This document shows positions 8,500 to 16,871 of a DNA stretch of 64,000 nt, piece after piece (the stretch's first letter is position 1; each line of letters starts with the position of its first letter). Below the pieces are notes generated by a model. That model saw only the letters and a list, made by a program, of their open reading frames with translations, was not told where the DNA came from and made no database searches. Both the position numbers and the translations under genes were made by a program. The stretch is taken from assembly GCF_016616885.1 (NCBI RefSeq), contig NZ_CP067102.1:62001-126000 (forward strand), written 5' to 3'. The stretch comes from Bradyrhizobium diazoefficiens (GTDB lineage: Bacteria; Pseudomonadota; Alphaproteobacteria; Rhizobiales; Xanthobacteraceae).

Positions 8500-10179
8500 T
8501 CAATTCAGCCTGAACCTGATCCCGCTCTTCGCAAGGCCGCCGGAGATCCCGACCGGCGTGCCGTCCGCGCGCCAGCAGGCGGCGCCGGTCATGGTGCCGT
8601 CGTCGTGGAAGGCGATCCCGTTCATGCCGCCGGCGACCGTCGCGACCGGCTGCACCTTGTGGCCCAACGCCGCGAGCCTCGCACGGACGCTCTCTGGAAC
8701 GGCTTGCTCGACCTCGAGCGCGTTGCCCTCGGTCCAGACCCGCGGCGCTTCGACCGCTTCCTGCAGGCTCATGCCGTGGTCGATCAGATTGACCAGCGCC
8801 TGCATCGCGCTTGGGAAGATGCGCTTTCCGCCGGGGAGGCCCAACGCGTAGCGCAGCTTGCCGTCACGAAGCGCCATCATCGGCGACATCGAGGTCGTCA
8901 CGCGCTTGCCCGGCGCCAGCGACAGCGCATGGCCCGGCCGCGGATCGAACAGGTTCATGTAATTGTTGGCGATGGCGCCGAGACCCGGAATCATGATCTT
9001 GGCGCCGAACAGATTGTTGATGGTCTGCGTGGTCGCGACCACGTTGCCGAAGCTGTCTGCCGCCGTCATGTGCGTGGTGTGCGCGCTTTCGAGCTGCGTC
9101 ACGCCGGCGCCAAAAGCCTGCGCCCGCGCCGGATCGATGGCGCGGCGGCGCTCCTCGGCGTAGGCTTTTGACGTCAGCTTCTCCACGGGCACGCCGACAT
9201 AGTCTGGGTCGCCGCTGGCGGCGGCGCGGTCGGCGAAGGCGATCTTCAGGACTTCGGCGAGGTAGTGGATGGTCTCTGATGTGCCGAAGCCGAGCCCGCC
9301 GATGTCGTAGCCTTCCAGGATGTTCAGCATCTGTGCGATGTGCACGCCGGAGGCCGCGGGCGGCGGTGGCCCCAAAATGGTCCAGCCGCGATAGTCGGCG
9401 CGGATTGGCTGGCGCTCGACGGTCTTGTAGCTCGTCAGATCGTTGCGGCGGATGAAGCCGCCGGCCTTCTCCATGTAGTCGACGAGAATGTCGCCGAGCG
9501 GCCCCTCGTAGAGCGCTTTCTCGCCGTGGTCGGCGATATAACGAAGTGTCTCGGCATATTCAGCCTGCACCACGCGGTCGCCAACCTTGAGTTGCTCTCC
9601 ATCAGGCAAATAGATCGCCGCGATCGGCTTGTCCTTGCGCATCGCGACGGCGCTCTCGCGGATGCATTCATGCAAGTACGGCGTCGCGGCGTAGCCGCGC
9701 GCGGCATGCTTGATTGCGGGCTGCATGATTTCGGCGAGGCTCATGGTGCCGAACCGGCGCAGCGTCTCGCACCAGGCTTTCAGCGAGCCCGGCGTGGCAA
9801 CCGCCTTCGGGCCGTTCAGGTTCTCGTTGCCAACGGTGTCGAACACGTCGTGGGCCGAGCCCGGCCTGGAGGTGTAGGTGGTGTCGCGGACCGCCGCCGG
9901 CACCGTGCTCTGGCCGTCGATGAAGCGGTGGCTGCCGTCGGCGAGGCGGATATGCGCCATGCCGCCGCCGATGATGCCGACCATCATGGGCTCGACCACG
10001 GTCAGCGTGAACAGGGTGGCGATCGCAGCATCGATGGCGTTGCCGCCGGCGGCCAGCATCTCGGCGCCGGCGCTGGAGGCCAGGGGATGGTTGCTCACCA
10101 CCATGCCGCGGCTCGCGACCGCCGGCATCTTCTGACACTCAAAGCTCGTTGCCGTCCTGTCGCGCCAATTTCCGCCCAT
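8500..10179 (-). CDS. ggt: Gamma-glutamyltransferase
   Basis: Ntn-hydrolase family enzyme of 559 residues that cleaves the gamma-glutamyl bond of glutathione and related peptides. The autoprocessing and catalytic threonine is in AHTTHMTAADSFGNVV near residue 370, where the precursor splits into large and small subunits. The N-terminal GGNAIDAAIA and GIIGGGM segments and the C-terminal GLPGGKRIFPSAM segment are typical. No clear signal peptide is seen, unlike E. coli Ggt, so localisation is uncertain. It converges with the preceding secreted protein gene after three bases. Confidence 0.94.
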   Translation of the reverse strand: MGGNWRDRTATSFECQKMPAVASRGMVVSNHPLASSAGAEMLAAGGNAIDAAIATLFTLTVVEPMMVGIIGGGMAHIRLADGSHRFIDGQSTVPAAVRDTTYTSRPGSAHDVFDTVGNENLNGPKAVATPGSLKAWCETLRRFGTMSLAEIMQPAIKHAARGYAATPYLHECIRESAVAMRKDKPIAAIYLPDGEQLKVGDRVVQAEYAETLRYIADHGEKALYEGPLGDILVDYMEKAGGFIRRNDLTSYKTVERQPIRADYRGWTILGPPPPAASGVHIAQMLNILEGYDIGGLGFGTSETIHYLAEVLKIAFADRAAASGDPDYVGVPVEKLTSKAYAEERRRAIDPARAQAFGAGVTQLESAHTTHMTAADSFGNVVATTQTINNLFGAKIMIPGLGAIANNYMNLFDPRPGHALSLAPGKRVTTSMSPMMALRDGKLRYALGLPGGKRIFPSAMQALVNLIDHGMSLQEAVEAPRVWTEGNALEVEQAVPESVRARLAALGHKVQPVATVAGGMNGIAFHDDGTMTGAACWRADGTPVGISGGLAKSGIRFRLN

Positions 10180-10423
10180 GTCCCTTGCCCTTCTTATTCA
10201 CTGCGGCGAGCACATCACACGCAGGATTACGGGTCCAGTAATGGTACGGATTAGCTGGCATTCCCGATTCTGCCATCATCCTACCCGTCGATTCGGACAT
10301 CCGCGGTCCCCTTTGGATCGGGCAGGGCACGTCCTGAGCGAGAAGAGCTCAGCATCCAGTGGCGATGCACGTTCGCGTGGCGTCACCCCAACGACCCAGG
10401 CACTCCAAAGGATTCAACTTTCC

Positions 10424-10930
10424 ATGCACACGATCGTACTGGCCACCCAAAAGGGCGGCAGTGGCAAGAGCACGCTCGCCATCGGCCTCGCGCTGGCCGC
10501 CAAGCGGGCCGGCTTCACCGTCCGCCTGATCGAGACCGACCCGCAGGGCACCCTGTCCAACTGGCAGCGCCGCCGCAACAACGACGATGTCGTCGTCGAA
10601 CCGATCTATCACGCCGCAGATGTCGCGCCGCGGCTGAAGATGCTGGCCGACAGCGGCCTCCAGCTCGCGATCGTCGACACCGCGGCCGGCCTCAGCGCCG
10701 CGACCACCGCCGCGATCCGCCATTCCGACCTCTGCCTGATCCCGGCCCGCCCGAGCGTCGCCGATATCGAGGCCACTGTCTCGACGCTGAGCGTCGCGCG
10801 CGCCTGGAAGCGGCCCTACAGCTTCGTGCTGAACCAGACGCCGATCCGCGGCCAGCGCATCGACAACGCGGCCAACGCGCTCGCCGAAGAAGCGGCGCTC
10901 GATCTCGTCGACGTGCTCGCACGCCCATGA
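10424..10930 (+). pseudogene. ParA-family ATPase, N-terminal part of a frameshifted gene
   Basis: A 168-codon reading frame with a deviant Walker A motif at its start (KGGSGKST, residues 11-18), the ParA/MinD DPQG segment, and the VDTAAG switch. Similar proteins partition plasmids, chromosomes or protein assemblies. The frame ends in LARP followed by TGA, while the next frame, beginning in the same bases, continues with MIVMRNDHQDSLANGLAVSEF, which is how the C-terminal part of this family runs as I recall it. One missing C in the run at 10924-10926 would explain the break. It could be a real mutation, a sequencing error or a translationally coupled pair. Confidence 0.75.
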
Positions 10931-11163
10931 TCGTGATGCGCAACGATCACCAGGACTCGCTCGCCAACGGTCTCGCCGTCAGCGAATTCGCGCCGAACGG
11001 CAAGTCGACCGAGGAAATCCGCGGGCTCTGGCAGTGGATCGAGACCCGGCTCGAGCTCTCCGCCGGCAATCTGCTGATCGATCAGGTCATGTCGGCGGCA
11101 GATGGGATGCTGCATGCCGCTGCCGGCCTTCTGGCGGACGAGACCAACGCTCTGGCATCCTGA
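10927..11163 (+). pseudogene. C-terminal part of the ParA-family gene, +1 frame
   Basis: A 78-codon frame whose ATG overlaps the TGA of the ParA frame as ATGA. It encodes GLAVSEFAPNGKSTEEIRGLW, which reads as the natural continuation of the ParA protein. An ATGA overlap permits coupled translation, so two separate chains cannot be excluded. No other domain is visible. Confidence 0.65.
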
Positions 11164-11223
11164 GCGGGCGATCGCTCAGGACGCAGACGAGCTCTTCGCT
11201 ATCCGGTGAATGAGCCCAAGCGA

Positions 11224-11261
11224 CGAAGCAATCCGGCCACCAGCCCGGCCGGATTGCTTCG
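11224..11261. repeat. Perfect 15-bp inverted repeat
   Basis: Arms at 11224-11238 and 11247-11261 (CGAAGCAATCCGGCC and its complement) around an 8-nt loop, followed by GCTTCGCG and five T. The GAAGCAATCC arm is typical of palindromic repeats dispersed in Bradyrhizobium. It could also terminate transcription of the ParA frames. Confidence 0.8.
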
Positions 11262-11273
11262 CTTCGCGTTTTT

Positions 11274-11299
11274 GTTCGAGGGCGAACGCGCCCTCGAAC
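11274..11299. repeat. Second hairpin, 10-bp arms
   Basis: Perfect arms at 11274-11283 and 11290-11299 (GTTCGAGGGC and its complement) around six bases. It sits 12 bp after the previous palindrome, so the two form a compound repeat unit. Confidence 0.7.
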
Positions 11300-11307
11300 A
11301 AGAATCT

Positions 11308-11329
11308 CGAAAACAACCCCATGCACAGT
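11308..11329 (+). repeat. Dispersed 22-bp repeat, copy 1
   Basis: This 22-bp segment (begins CGAAAACAACC, ends ATGCACAGT) is identical to 52559-52580, in another intergenic region on the same strand. It lies close after the palindromes. Confidence 0.8.
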
Positions 11330-11424
11330 GAACCGCTGCCGGCCAGCACGACCCGGTGGCGGCACGCAGGCATTTGACCTGTCGGGCGAAATGGCGCTGC
11401 GCCAGATTTTGTAGCTGTGCTACG

Positions 11425-12306
11425 TCACTTCTGGCATTTCGGACACCAGAACGTCGACCGGCCGTTCTGGGTGAAGCGCTTGATCGTGCCGCCGCAACGC
11501 GGTGTCTTGCAGACTTCGCCCTCGCGGTCGTAAACCTTGAACGAATGCTGGAAATAGCCGAGCTCGCCCGAGGTCTGGCGATGGTCGCGCAGGGACGAGC
11601 CGCCGGCCTTGATGGCGTCGTTCAGCACGGTGTGGATCGCACCGACCAACCGCTTTGCGTGATCGGTCGACTCACCCTTCTTGGTCGAGAGCGTCGCGGC
11701 GATCCGGCGCGGCGACAGATGCGAGCGGTGCAGGGCTTCGCAGACATAGATGTTGCCGAGACCCGCGACCACGCGCTGGTCGAGCAGTGCGGCCTTCAGG
11801 CTGGTGGTCTTGTCTTGGCAGGAGCTCGCCAGCATCGCCGCATCGAACTCGTTGCCGAGCGGCTCGGGGCCGAGGTCGCGCAGCAACGGCTCGTCGTCGA
11901 GCGCGCTGCGCGCGATCACTTTCATGTAACCGAAACGGCGCGGATCGTTGAAGACGATGTCCGCGCCGGAGGACATCCGAAACAGCACGTGGTCGTGCGT
12001 GGAATCCTTGCCCCTAGGATAGTGAAACTCGCCGGGCGCAGCCTCGTTGTCCGGCTTGATGACGCGGAACGAGCCCGACATGCCCAGATGCATCAACAGC
12101 ACGTCGCCGGAGGCGAGATCGGCCATGAGATATTTTGCACGGCGGCCGAGCCCCGTGACGATCTGCCCCTGGAGCCGGGCCACGAAGTCGGGCTGGAACG
12201 GAAACCGCAGATCCGGCCGGCGGGCCTCCGCGACGACGATTTTCGCACCCTCCATGACGGGCTGAAGGCCACGGCGGACGGTCTCGACTTCGGGCAATTC
12301 AGGCAT
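11425..12306 (-). CDS. mutM: Formamidopyrimidine-DNA glycosylase
   Basis: Base-excision repair enzyme of 293 residues that removes 8-oxoguanine and formamidopyrimidines and nicks the abasic site. The catalytic Pro and Glu are in the start [14 protein letters not shown]. The H2TH segment is near [17 protein letters not shown], and the C-terminal zinc finger shows CKTPRCGG followed by CPKC. Length is usual. It is divergent from ubiE, an arrangement common in alphaproteobacteria. Confidence 0.97.
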   Translation of the reverse strand: MPELPEVETVRRGLQPVMEGAKIVVAEARRPDLRFPFQPDFVARLQGQIVTGLGRRAKYLMADLASGDVLLMHLGMSGSFRVIKPDNEAAPGEFHYPRGKDSTHDHVLFRMSSGADIVFNDPRRFGYMKVIARSALDDEPLLRDLGPEPLGNEFDAAMLASSCQDKTTSLKAALLDQRVVAGLGNIYVCEALHRSHLSPRRIAATLSTKKGESTDHAKRLVGAIHTVLNDAIKAGGSSLRDHRQTSGELGYFQHSFKVYDREGEVCKTPRCGGTIKRFTQNGRSTFWCPKCQK

Positions 12307-12387
12307 GGTCGGGCATTCACCTTATGAGGGCGGTGTGATAGCGCCATTGCGCCGGCCGCGCTATGGTCGGCGTCGTGGAGTAGAGTA

Positions 12388-13149
12388 ATGGATCGGCCGG
12401 GCGAAACCACGCATTTTGGCTTCAAAGACGTTCCCCTGGGGGACAAGCAGACGCTGGTCAACGATGTGTTTCACAGCGTGGCGTCGCGCTATGACTTGAT
12501 GAACGATTTGATGTCCGGCGGCCTGCATCGGGTCTGGAAGGACATCATGATCAACGCGCTGGATCCGCCGCGCGGCGACCGGCCGTTTGCATTGCTCGAC
12601 GTTGCCGGCGGCACCGGCGACATCTCGTTCCGCGCCGCCAAGGCCGCAGGTCCGGGCTTCCATGCCACCGTCTGCGACATCAATTCCGCCATGCTGGCGG
12701 TCGGCCGCGAGCGTGCCGCCAAGCGCCACCTCGAGACTCAGGTCGATTTCGTCGAGGGCAATGCCGAAGCGCTCGCCTTCGCCGACCGCAGCTTCGACGC
12801 ATATACGATCGCCTTCGGCATTCGCAATGTGCCTGAGATCGACAAGGCGCTGCGCGAGGCCTATCGCGTGCTAAAGCCGGGTAGCCGCTTCCTGTGCCTG
12901 GAATTCTCCACCGTCGAGATGCCCGGCCTCGACAAGATCTATGATCTGTTCTCGTTCAAGGTGATCCCGCCGCTCGGCCGCATGGTGACGGGCGACGCCG
13001 AATCCTACCAATATCTCGTCGAATCGATCCGCAAGTTTCCGAAGCCAAATGTGTTCGCCGATATGATCCGCGACGCCGGCTTCTCGCGCGTGAGCTTTCA
13101 GACCCTGACCGGCGGCATCGTCGCACTGCATTCGGGCTGGCGTTTGTGA
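12388..13149 (+). CDS. ubiE: Demethylmenaquinone/2-polyprenyl-benzoquinol methyltransferase
   Basis: SAM-dependent C-methyltransferase of ubiquinone biosynthesis, 253 residues. The SAM motif [13 protein letters not shown] is near residue 70, and the UbiE signatures [16 protein letters not shown] and [14 protein letters not shown] are present. It overlaps ubiB by four bases, so the two are translationally coupled, and it opens the ubiE-ubiB run. Confidence 0.97.
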   Translation: MDRPGETTHFGFKDVPLGDKQTLVNDVFHSVASRYDLMNDLMSGGLHRVWKDIMINALDPPRGDRPFALLDVAGGTGDISFRAAKAAGPGFHATVCDINSAMLAVGRERAAKRHLETQVDFVEGNAEALAFADRSFDAYTIAFGIRNVPEIDKALREAYRVLKPGSRFLCLEFSTVEMPGLDKIYDLFSFKVIPPLGRMVTGDAESYQYLVESIRKFPKPNVFADMIRDAGFSRVSFQTLTGGIVALHSGWRL

Positions 13150-14720
13150 TCTCTGCCATCACCCACATTTCGCGCCTGATCCGCGCCGCGTTCGTCTTTG
13201 CGCGCGAGGGCGTGTTCGGCGCCGTCGACCCGAGCCTGGTGCCGCCGCCTGGACAGCTTGCGCTGAAACTCGCGCGTATCATCGAACGCCGTGGCGACAA
13301 GCAGGGACCACGGATCTCGCGCGCGCTGACACGGATGGGCCCGGCCTATCTCAAGCTCGGTCAGTTCCTGGCGACGCGTCCCGATGTCGTCGGCTTCAAC
13401 ATGGCGCGCGACCTCGAAAGCCTTCAGGACCGCCTGCCGCCGTTTTCGCAAGCGGAGGCCGAAACGACAATCTCGACATCGCTGGAACGGCCGCTGAAGG
13501 ATGTATTCGTGAGTTTCGGCCCGCCGGTGGCGGCCGCCTCGATCGCGCAGGTGCATCGCGGTGAGGTCGAACGCGATGGCGTCCGCAAGCCGGTTGCGGT
13601 CAAGGTGCTCAGGCCGAACGTGGCGTCGCGCTTCCGCCGCGACCTTTCCGATTTCTTCTTCGTCGCCCACAAGGCCGAGGCCTATTCATCCGAGGCCCGG
13701 CGCCTGCGCCTGATCGAAGTCATCAACACCATGTCGCGCTCGGTCGCGATGGAGATGGATTTGCGGCTCGAGGCGGCCGCGCTGTCCGAGATGGCGGAGA
13801 ACACGCGCGACGATCCTGATTTCCGCATTCCGACCGTCGACTGGGACCGCACCACGCACAACGTGCTGACGATGGAGTGGATCGACGGCATTGCGCTGAA
13901 CGATCACAAGCGCCTGGAGGAGGCGCAGGTCGATTTGCCCGATCTCGGCCGCAAGGTAATCCAGAGTTTTCTGCGCCACGCGCTGCGCGACGGCTTCTTC
14001 CACGCCGACATGCATCCGGGCAATCTGTTCCTGGACGATGCCGGTCGTCTCGTCGCGGTCGATTTCGGCATCATGGGGCGGCTCGGCATGAAGGAGCGGC
14101 GCTTCCTCGCCGAAATCCTGCTCGGCTTCATCACCCGCGACTATCGCCGCGTCGCCGAAGTGCATTTCGAGGCGGGGTACGTGCCCGCGCATCACTCGGT
14201 CGAGAATTTTGCGCAGGCCATCCGCGCCATCGGCGAACCGATCCACAATCGCACCGCCGAGGAAATTTCGATGGCGCGGCTGCTGACCCTGCTGCTCGAA
14301 GTCACCGGCCTGTTCGACATGACGACGCGGCCCGAGCTGATTCTGCTGCAAAAGACCATGGTCGTAGTCGAGGGCGTGGCGCGCGGCTTCGATCCCAGGC
14401 TCGACATCTGGAAGGTCGCCGATCCCGTGGTGCGCGAATGGATCGAGCGCAATCTCGGGCCGATCGGCCGGGTGCAGGGCGCGCTCGCCGGTGGCGGCGA
14501 CCTCGCCCGCATCCTGATGCGTCTCCCGGATCTTGCCGCGCGTTCGGTCGCGGTGCTCGAGCAGTTCGAGACCATGACGCGCGAGGGCCTGCGGCTGTCG
14601 CCGGAGAGCATCGCCGCGATGGGCCGCAGCGAGGGCCGCAAGAACCGCTGGCGTACCGTGGCGCTCTGGATCATTGCCGCGACCTTCATCGGCATCCTGA
14701 TCGCCGTCCGGAATTTGTGA
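13146..14720 (+). CDS. ubiB: UbiB, atypical kinase for ubiquinone biosynthesis
   Basis: ABC1/ADCK-type protein kinase-like ATPase of 524 residues that helps coenzyme Q precursors reach their enzymes. The KxGQ motif appears in [15 protein letters not shown], and the nucleotide-binding and Mg segments in [22 protein letters not shown] and AVDFGIMG. The C-terminus ends in a membrane helix ([17 protein letters not shown]). Start is a GTG inside the ubiE stop. Its own TGA forms the first three bases of the palindrome at 14718. Confidence 0.96.
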   Translation: MISAITHISRLIRAAFVFAREGVFGAVDPSLVPPPGQLALKLARIIERRGDKQGPRISRALTRMGPAYLKLGQFLATRPDVVGFNMARDLESLQDRLPPFSQAEAETTISTSLERPLKDVFVSFGPPVAAASIAQVHRGEVERDGVRKPVAVKVLRPNVASRFRRDLSDFFFVAHKAEAYSSEARRLRLIEVINTMSRSVAMEMDLRLEAAALSEMAENTRDDPDFRIPTVDWDRTTHNVLTMEWIDGIALNDHKRLEEAQVDLPDLGRKVIQSFLRHALRDGFFHADMHPGNLFLDDAGRLVAVDFGIMGRLGMKERRFLAEILLGFITRDYRRVAEVHFEAGYVPAHHSVENFAQAIRAIGEPIHNRTAEEISMARLLTLLLEVTGLFDMTTRPELILLQKTMVVVEGVARGFDPRLDIWKVADPVVREWIERNLGPIGRVQGALAGGGDLARILMRLPDLAARSVAVLEQFETMTREGLRLSPESIAAMGRSEGRKNRWRTVALWIIAATFIGILIAVRNL

Positions 14721-14734
14721 TTGCACTGCAATCA
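14718..14734. promoter_or_regulatory. Palindrome 1 of the coaBC operator region
   Basis: TGATTGCA, C, TGCAATCA: a perfect 8-bp inverted repeat with one central base. Each half differs by one base from TGATAGCA, the half-site I recall for FitA-type antitoxins. It starts on the ubiB stop codon. Confidence 0.6.
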
Positions 14735-14740
14735 CGTTGG

Positions 14741-14757
14741 TGATAGCATCGCTATCA
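14741..14757. promoter_or_regulatory. Palindrome 2 of the coaBC operator region
   Basis: TGATAGC, ATC, GCTATCA: a perfect 7-bp inverted repeat whose left side contains the full FitA-type half-site TGATAGCA. Its centre is 23 bp from that of palindrome 1, about two helical turns. The coaBC ribosome site GGAGGGG (14767-14773) and ATG (14778) follow at once, so a bound protein would block transcription or initiation. Confidence 0.65.
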
Positions 14758-14777
14758 TTCCGTGCTGGAGGGGCGTC

Positions 14778-16226
14778 ATGGCAAGCTTGACCATCCGCAA
14801 GCTCGACGAGGGCGTTAAAACCTATCTGCGCCTGCGCTCGGCCAAGAACCACAGGTCGGTCGAGGAAGAGGTCCGGGTCATCCTGCGGGAGCTGATCGAG
14901 GGCCGCGAAGAGCCGCTGACGCCGTTTGCGGTACCGCCCGAGGCATCCCCTGCGGCTGCGTCGGCGCGCACCAGCGCCGTCCCCGAGGCCAGCGTCACCC
15001 TGATCATCGGCGGCGGCATCGCAGCCTTCAAGTCGCTCGACCTGATCCGCAGGCTGAAGGAGCGCCGCATCGAGATCCGCTGCGTGCTCACCAAGGCGGC
15101 AGAGCAATTCGTCACGCCGCTCTCGGTCAGCGCCCTTTCCCATGAGCGCGTCTACACCGACCTGTTCGATCCCCGGAGCGAGTTCGACGCCGGCCATATT
15201 CGCCTCGCGCGCGACTGCGATCTGATCGTGGTGGCCCCGGCGACCGCCGACCTGATGGCCAAGATGGCCAACGGCCATGCCGACGATCTCGCCAGCGCCA
15301 TCCTGCTCGCGACCAATCGAAAAATCCTGCTGGCGCCGGCGATGAACCCGCTGATGTGGAACAATCCGGCGACGCGACGCAACGTCGCACAGCTTCAACG
15401 CGACGGCATCCTGCTGATCGGCCCCAACTCCGGCGAGATGGCCGAAGCGGGCGAGGCCGGCGTCGGCCGCATGTCCGAGGCGATCGAAATCGCGACTGCC
15501 GCCGAGCGGCTGCTGCGGCCGCCGGTGCCGCGCCGGCTCGCCGGCAAGCGCGTGCTGATCACCGCGGGTCCGACCCACGAGCCGATCGATCCGGTGCGCT
15601 ATATCGCCAATCGCTCTTCGGGCAAGCAGGGCTTTGCCATAGCCGCGGCGGCGCGGGCCGCCGGGGCCGACGTGATTCTGGTGAGCGGCCCGGTCGATCT
15701 CGACGACCCCGCTGGCGTCACGGTGAAGCGCGTGGAATCGGCGCGGCAGATGCTGGAGCAGGTGCAGGCAGCACTTCCCGCCGACATCGCGATCTTCGCC
15801 GCCGCCGTCGCCGACTGGCGCGTCGCCAATGAAGGCGGGCAGAAGCTGAAGAAGACCTCGGCCGGCATGCCGCCGCTTCAATTGGTCGAGAACCCTGATA
15901 TCCTCGCCACGATCTCCAAGCTCGCCGACAAGCGCCCGCCGCTGGTGATCGGCTTTGCCGCCGAGACCGAACACCTGATCGACAACGCCAAGACAAAACT
16001 CGCCCGCAAGGGCTGCGACTGGATCGTCGCCAACGACGTCTCGCCCGCCACCGGGGTGATGGGCGGCGACCGCAACACCGTCCACCTCATCAGCAAGAAT
16101 GCTGAGAACAACGGCGAGATCACAGTTGATTCCTGGCCGGTGATGACCAAGGAACAGGTCGCCATCGAACTGGTCGCGCATATCGTGAAAAGCGTGACCG
16201 ACAAATCCCGGGAGCCGGCATCTTGA
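14778..16226 (+). CDS. coaBC: CoaBC with an N-terminal ribbon-helix-helix (FitA-like) domain
   Basis: Bifunctional coenzyme A enzyme of 482 residues: CoaB ligates cysteine to phosphopantothenate, and CoaC decarboxylates the product. Residues 1-42 ([19 protein letters not shown], then [15 protein letters not shown]) are a ribbon-helix-helix antitoxin-like domain, joined by an Ala/Pro-rich linker to CoaC, which starts near residue 73. CoaC has the histidine of DAGHIRLAR and the [12 protein letters not shown] motif. The lid loop, near residue 223, reads [14 protein letters not shown] and lacks the ACG cysteine of E. coli. CoaB carries [16 protein letters not shown]. Two palindromes precede the start. 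It overlaps dut. Confidence 0.92.
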   Translation: MASLTIRKLDEGVKTYLRLRSAKNHRSVEEEVRVILRELIEGREEPLTPFAVPPEASPAAASARTSAVPEASVTLIIGGGIAAFKSLDLIRRLKERRIEIRCVLTKAAEQFVTPLSVSALSHERVYTDLFDPRSEFDAGHIRLARDCDLIVVAPATADLMAKMANGHADDLASAILLATNRKILLAPAMNPLMWNNPATRRNVAQLQRDGILLIGPNSGEMAEAGEAGVGRMSEAIEIATAAERLLRPPVPRRLAGKRVLITAGPTHEPIDPVRYIANRSSGKQGFAIAAAARAAGADVILVSGPVDLDDPAGVTVKRVESARQMLEQVQAALPADIAIFAAAVADWRVANEGGQKLKKTSAGMPPLQLVENPDILATISKLADKRPPLVIGFAAETEHLIDNAKTKLARKGCDWIVANDVSPATGVMGGDRNTVHLISKNAENNGEITVDSWPVMTKEQVAIELVAHIVKSVTDKSREPAS

Positions 16227-16681
16227 GCACGACAATCACGGTCGAACTGCAGCGCCTGCCCCATTCGGAAGGCCTGCCGCTGCCGGCCTATCAGACGACG
16301 GAAGCCGCCGGCCTCGACCTGATGGCGGCGGTGGCAGACAGCGAGCCGATGACGCTTTCGCCCGGCCAATACGCGCTGGTGCCGACGGGGCTTGCGATCG
16401 CCTTGCCGCCCGGACACGAGGCCCAGGTGCGGCCGCGCTCCGGGCTTGCGGCCAAGCACGGCGTCACCGTGCTGAACTCGCCCGGCACGATCGACGCCGA
16501 CTATCGCGGTGAGATCAAGGTGATCCTGATCAACCACGGCACAGCGCCGTTCGTGATCAAGCGCGGCGAGCGCATCGCGCAGATGGTGATCGCGCCCGTG
16601 GTCCAGGCCGCACTGGTTCCGGTAGCGACGCTGTCCTCGACCGATCGCGGCGCCGGCGGCTTCGGCTCGACTGGCCACTAA
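16223..16681 (+). CDS. dut: dUTP diphosphatase
   Basis: Trimeric dUTPase of 152 residues that hydrolyses dUTP to dUMP, keeping uracil out of DNA. Motifs in order: [34 protein letters not shown] and the C-terminal P-loop-like [10 protein letters not shown]. Translation starts with TTG at 16223 inside the coaBC stop region, so it is coupled to coaBC, a pairing seen in many bacteria. Confidence 0.96.
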   Translation: MSTTITVELQRLPHSEGLPLPAYQTTEAAGLDLMAAVADSEPMTLSPGQYALVPTGLAIALPPGHEAQVRPRSGLAAKHGVTVLNSPGTIDADYRGEIKVILINHGTAPFVIKRGERIAQMVIAPVVQAALVPVATLSSTDRGAGGFGSTGH

Positions 16682-16699
16682 CGTGCGGCAACTCCAGCC

Positions 16700-16821
16700 G
16701 AATCACCCGAAGAACTACGTGGACCGGAACCCCGAGCCCGGCATTTTTGTGGGACCGCCTTTGCGTTCACGGTCTGGACTCTTACCGGTGGAGTCACGGT
16801 GAGGGTATTGTCGTTTGATTC
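16700..16821. promoter_or_regulatory. Cluster of four GANTC sites upstream of the DivL-like gene
   Basis: GAATC at 16700, GACTC at 16777, GAGTC at 16791 and GATTC at 16817. GANTC is the methylation site of CcrM in alphaproteobacteria, and by a base-composition estimate about one site per 300 bp is expected. The cluster lies directly upstream of a cell-cycle kinase gene. A hairpin-forming GCGGCG repeat follows near 16825. Confidence 0.4.
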
Positions 16822-16871
16822 GCGTGCGGCGGGGGTCGCCGCGCGTAAATCTGTGCGGTCTCGGGGCAACT

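Noticed and set aside
13686..16235. Very long open frame on the minus strand across ubiB and coaBC
   Set aside because: It is the complement of codon-biased GC-rich genes, has no domain, and covers two well-identified genes.
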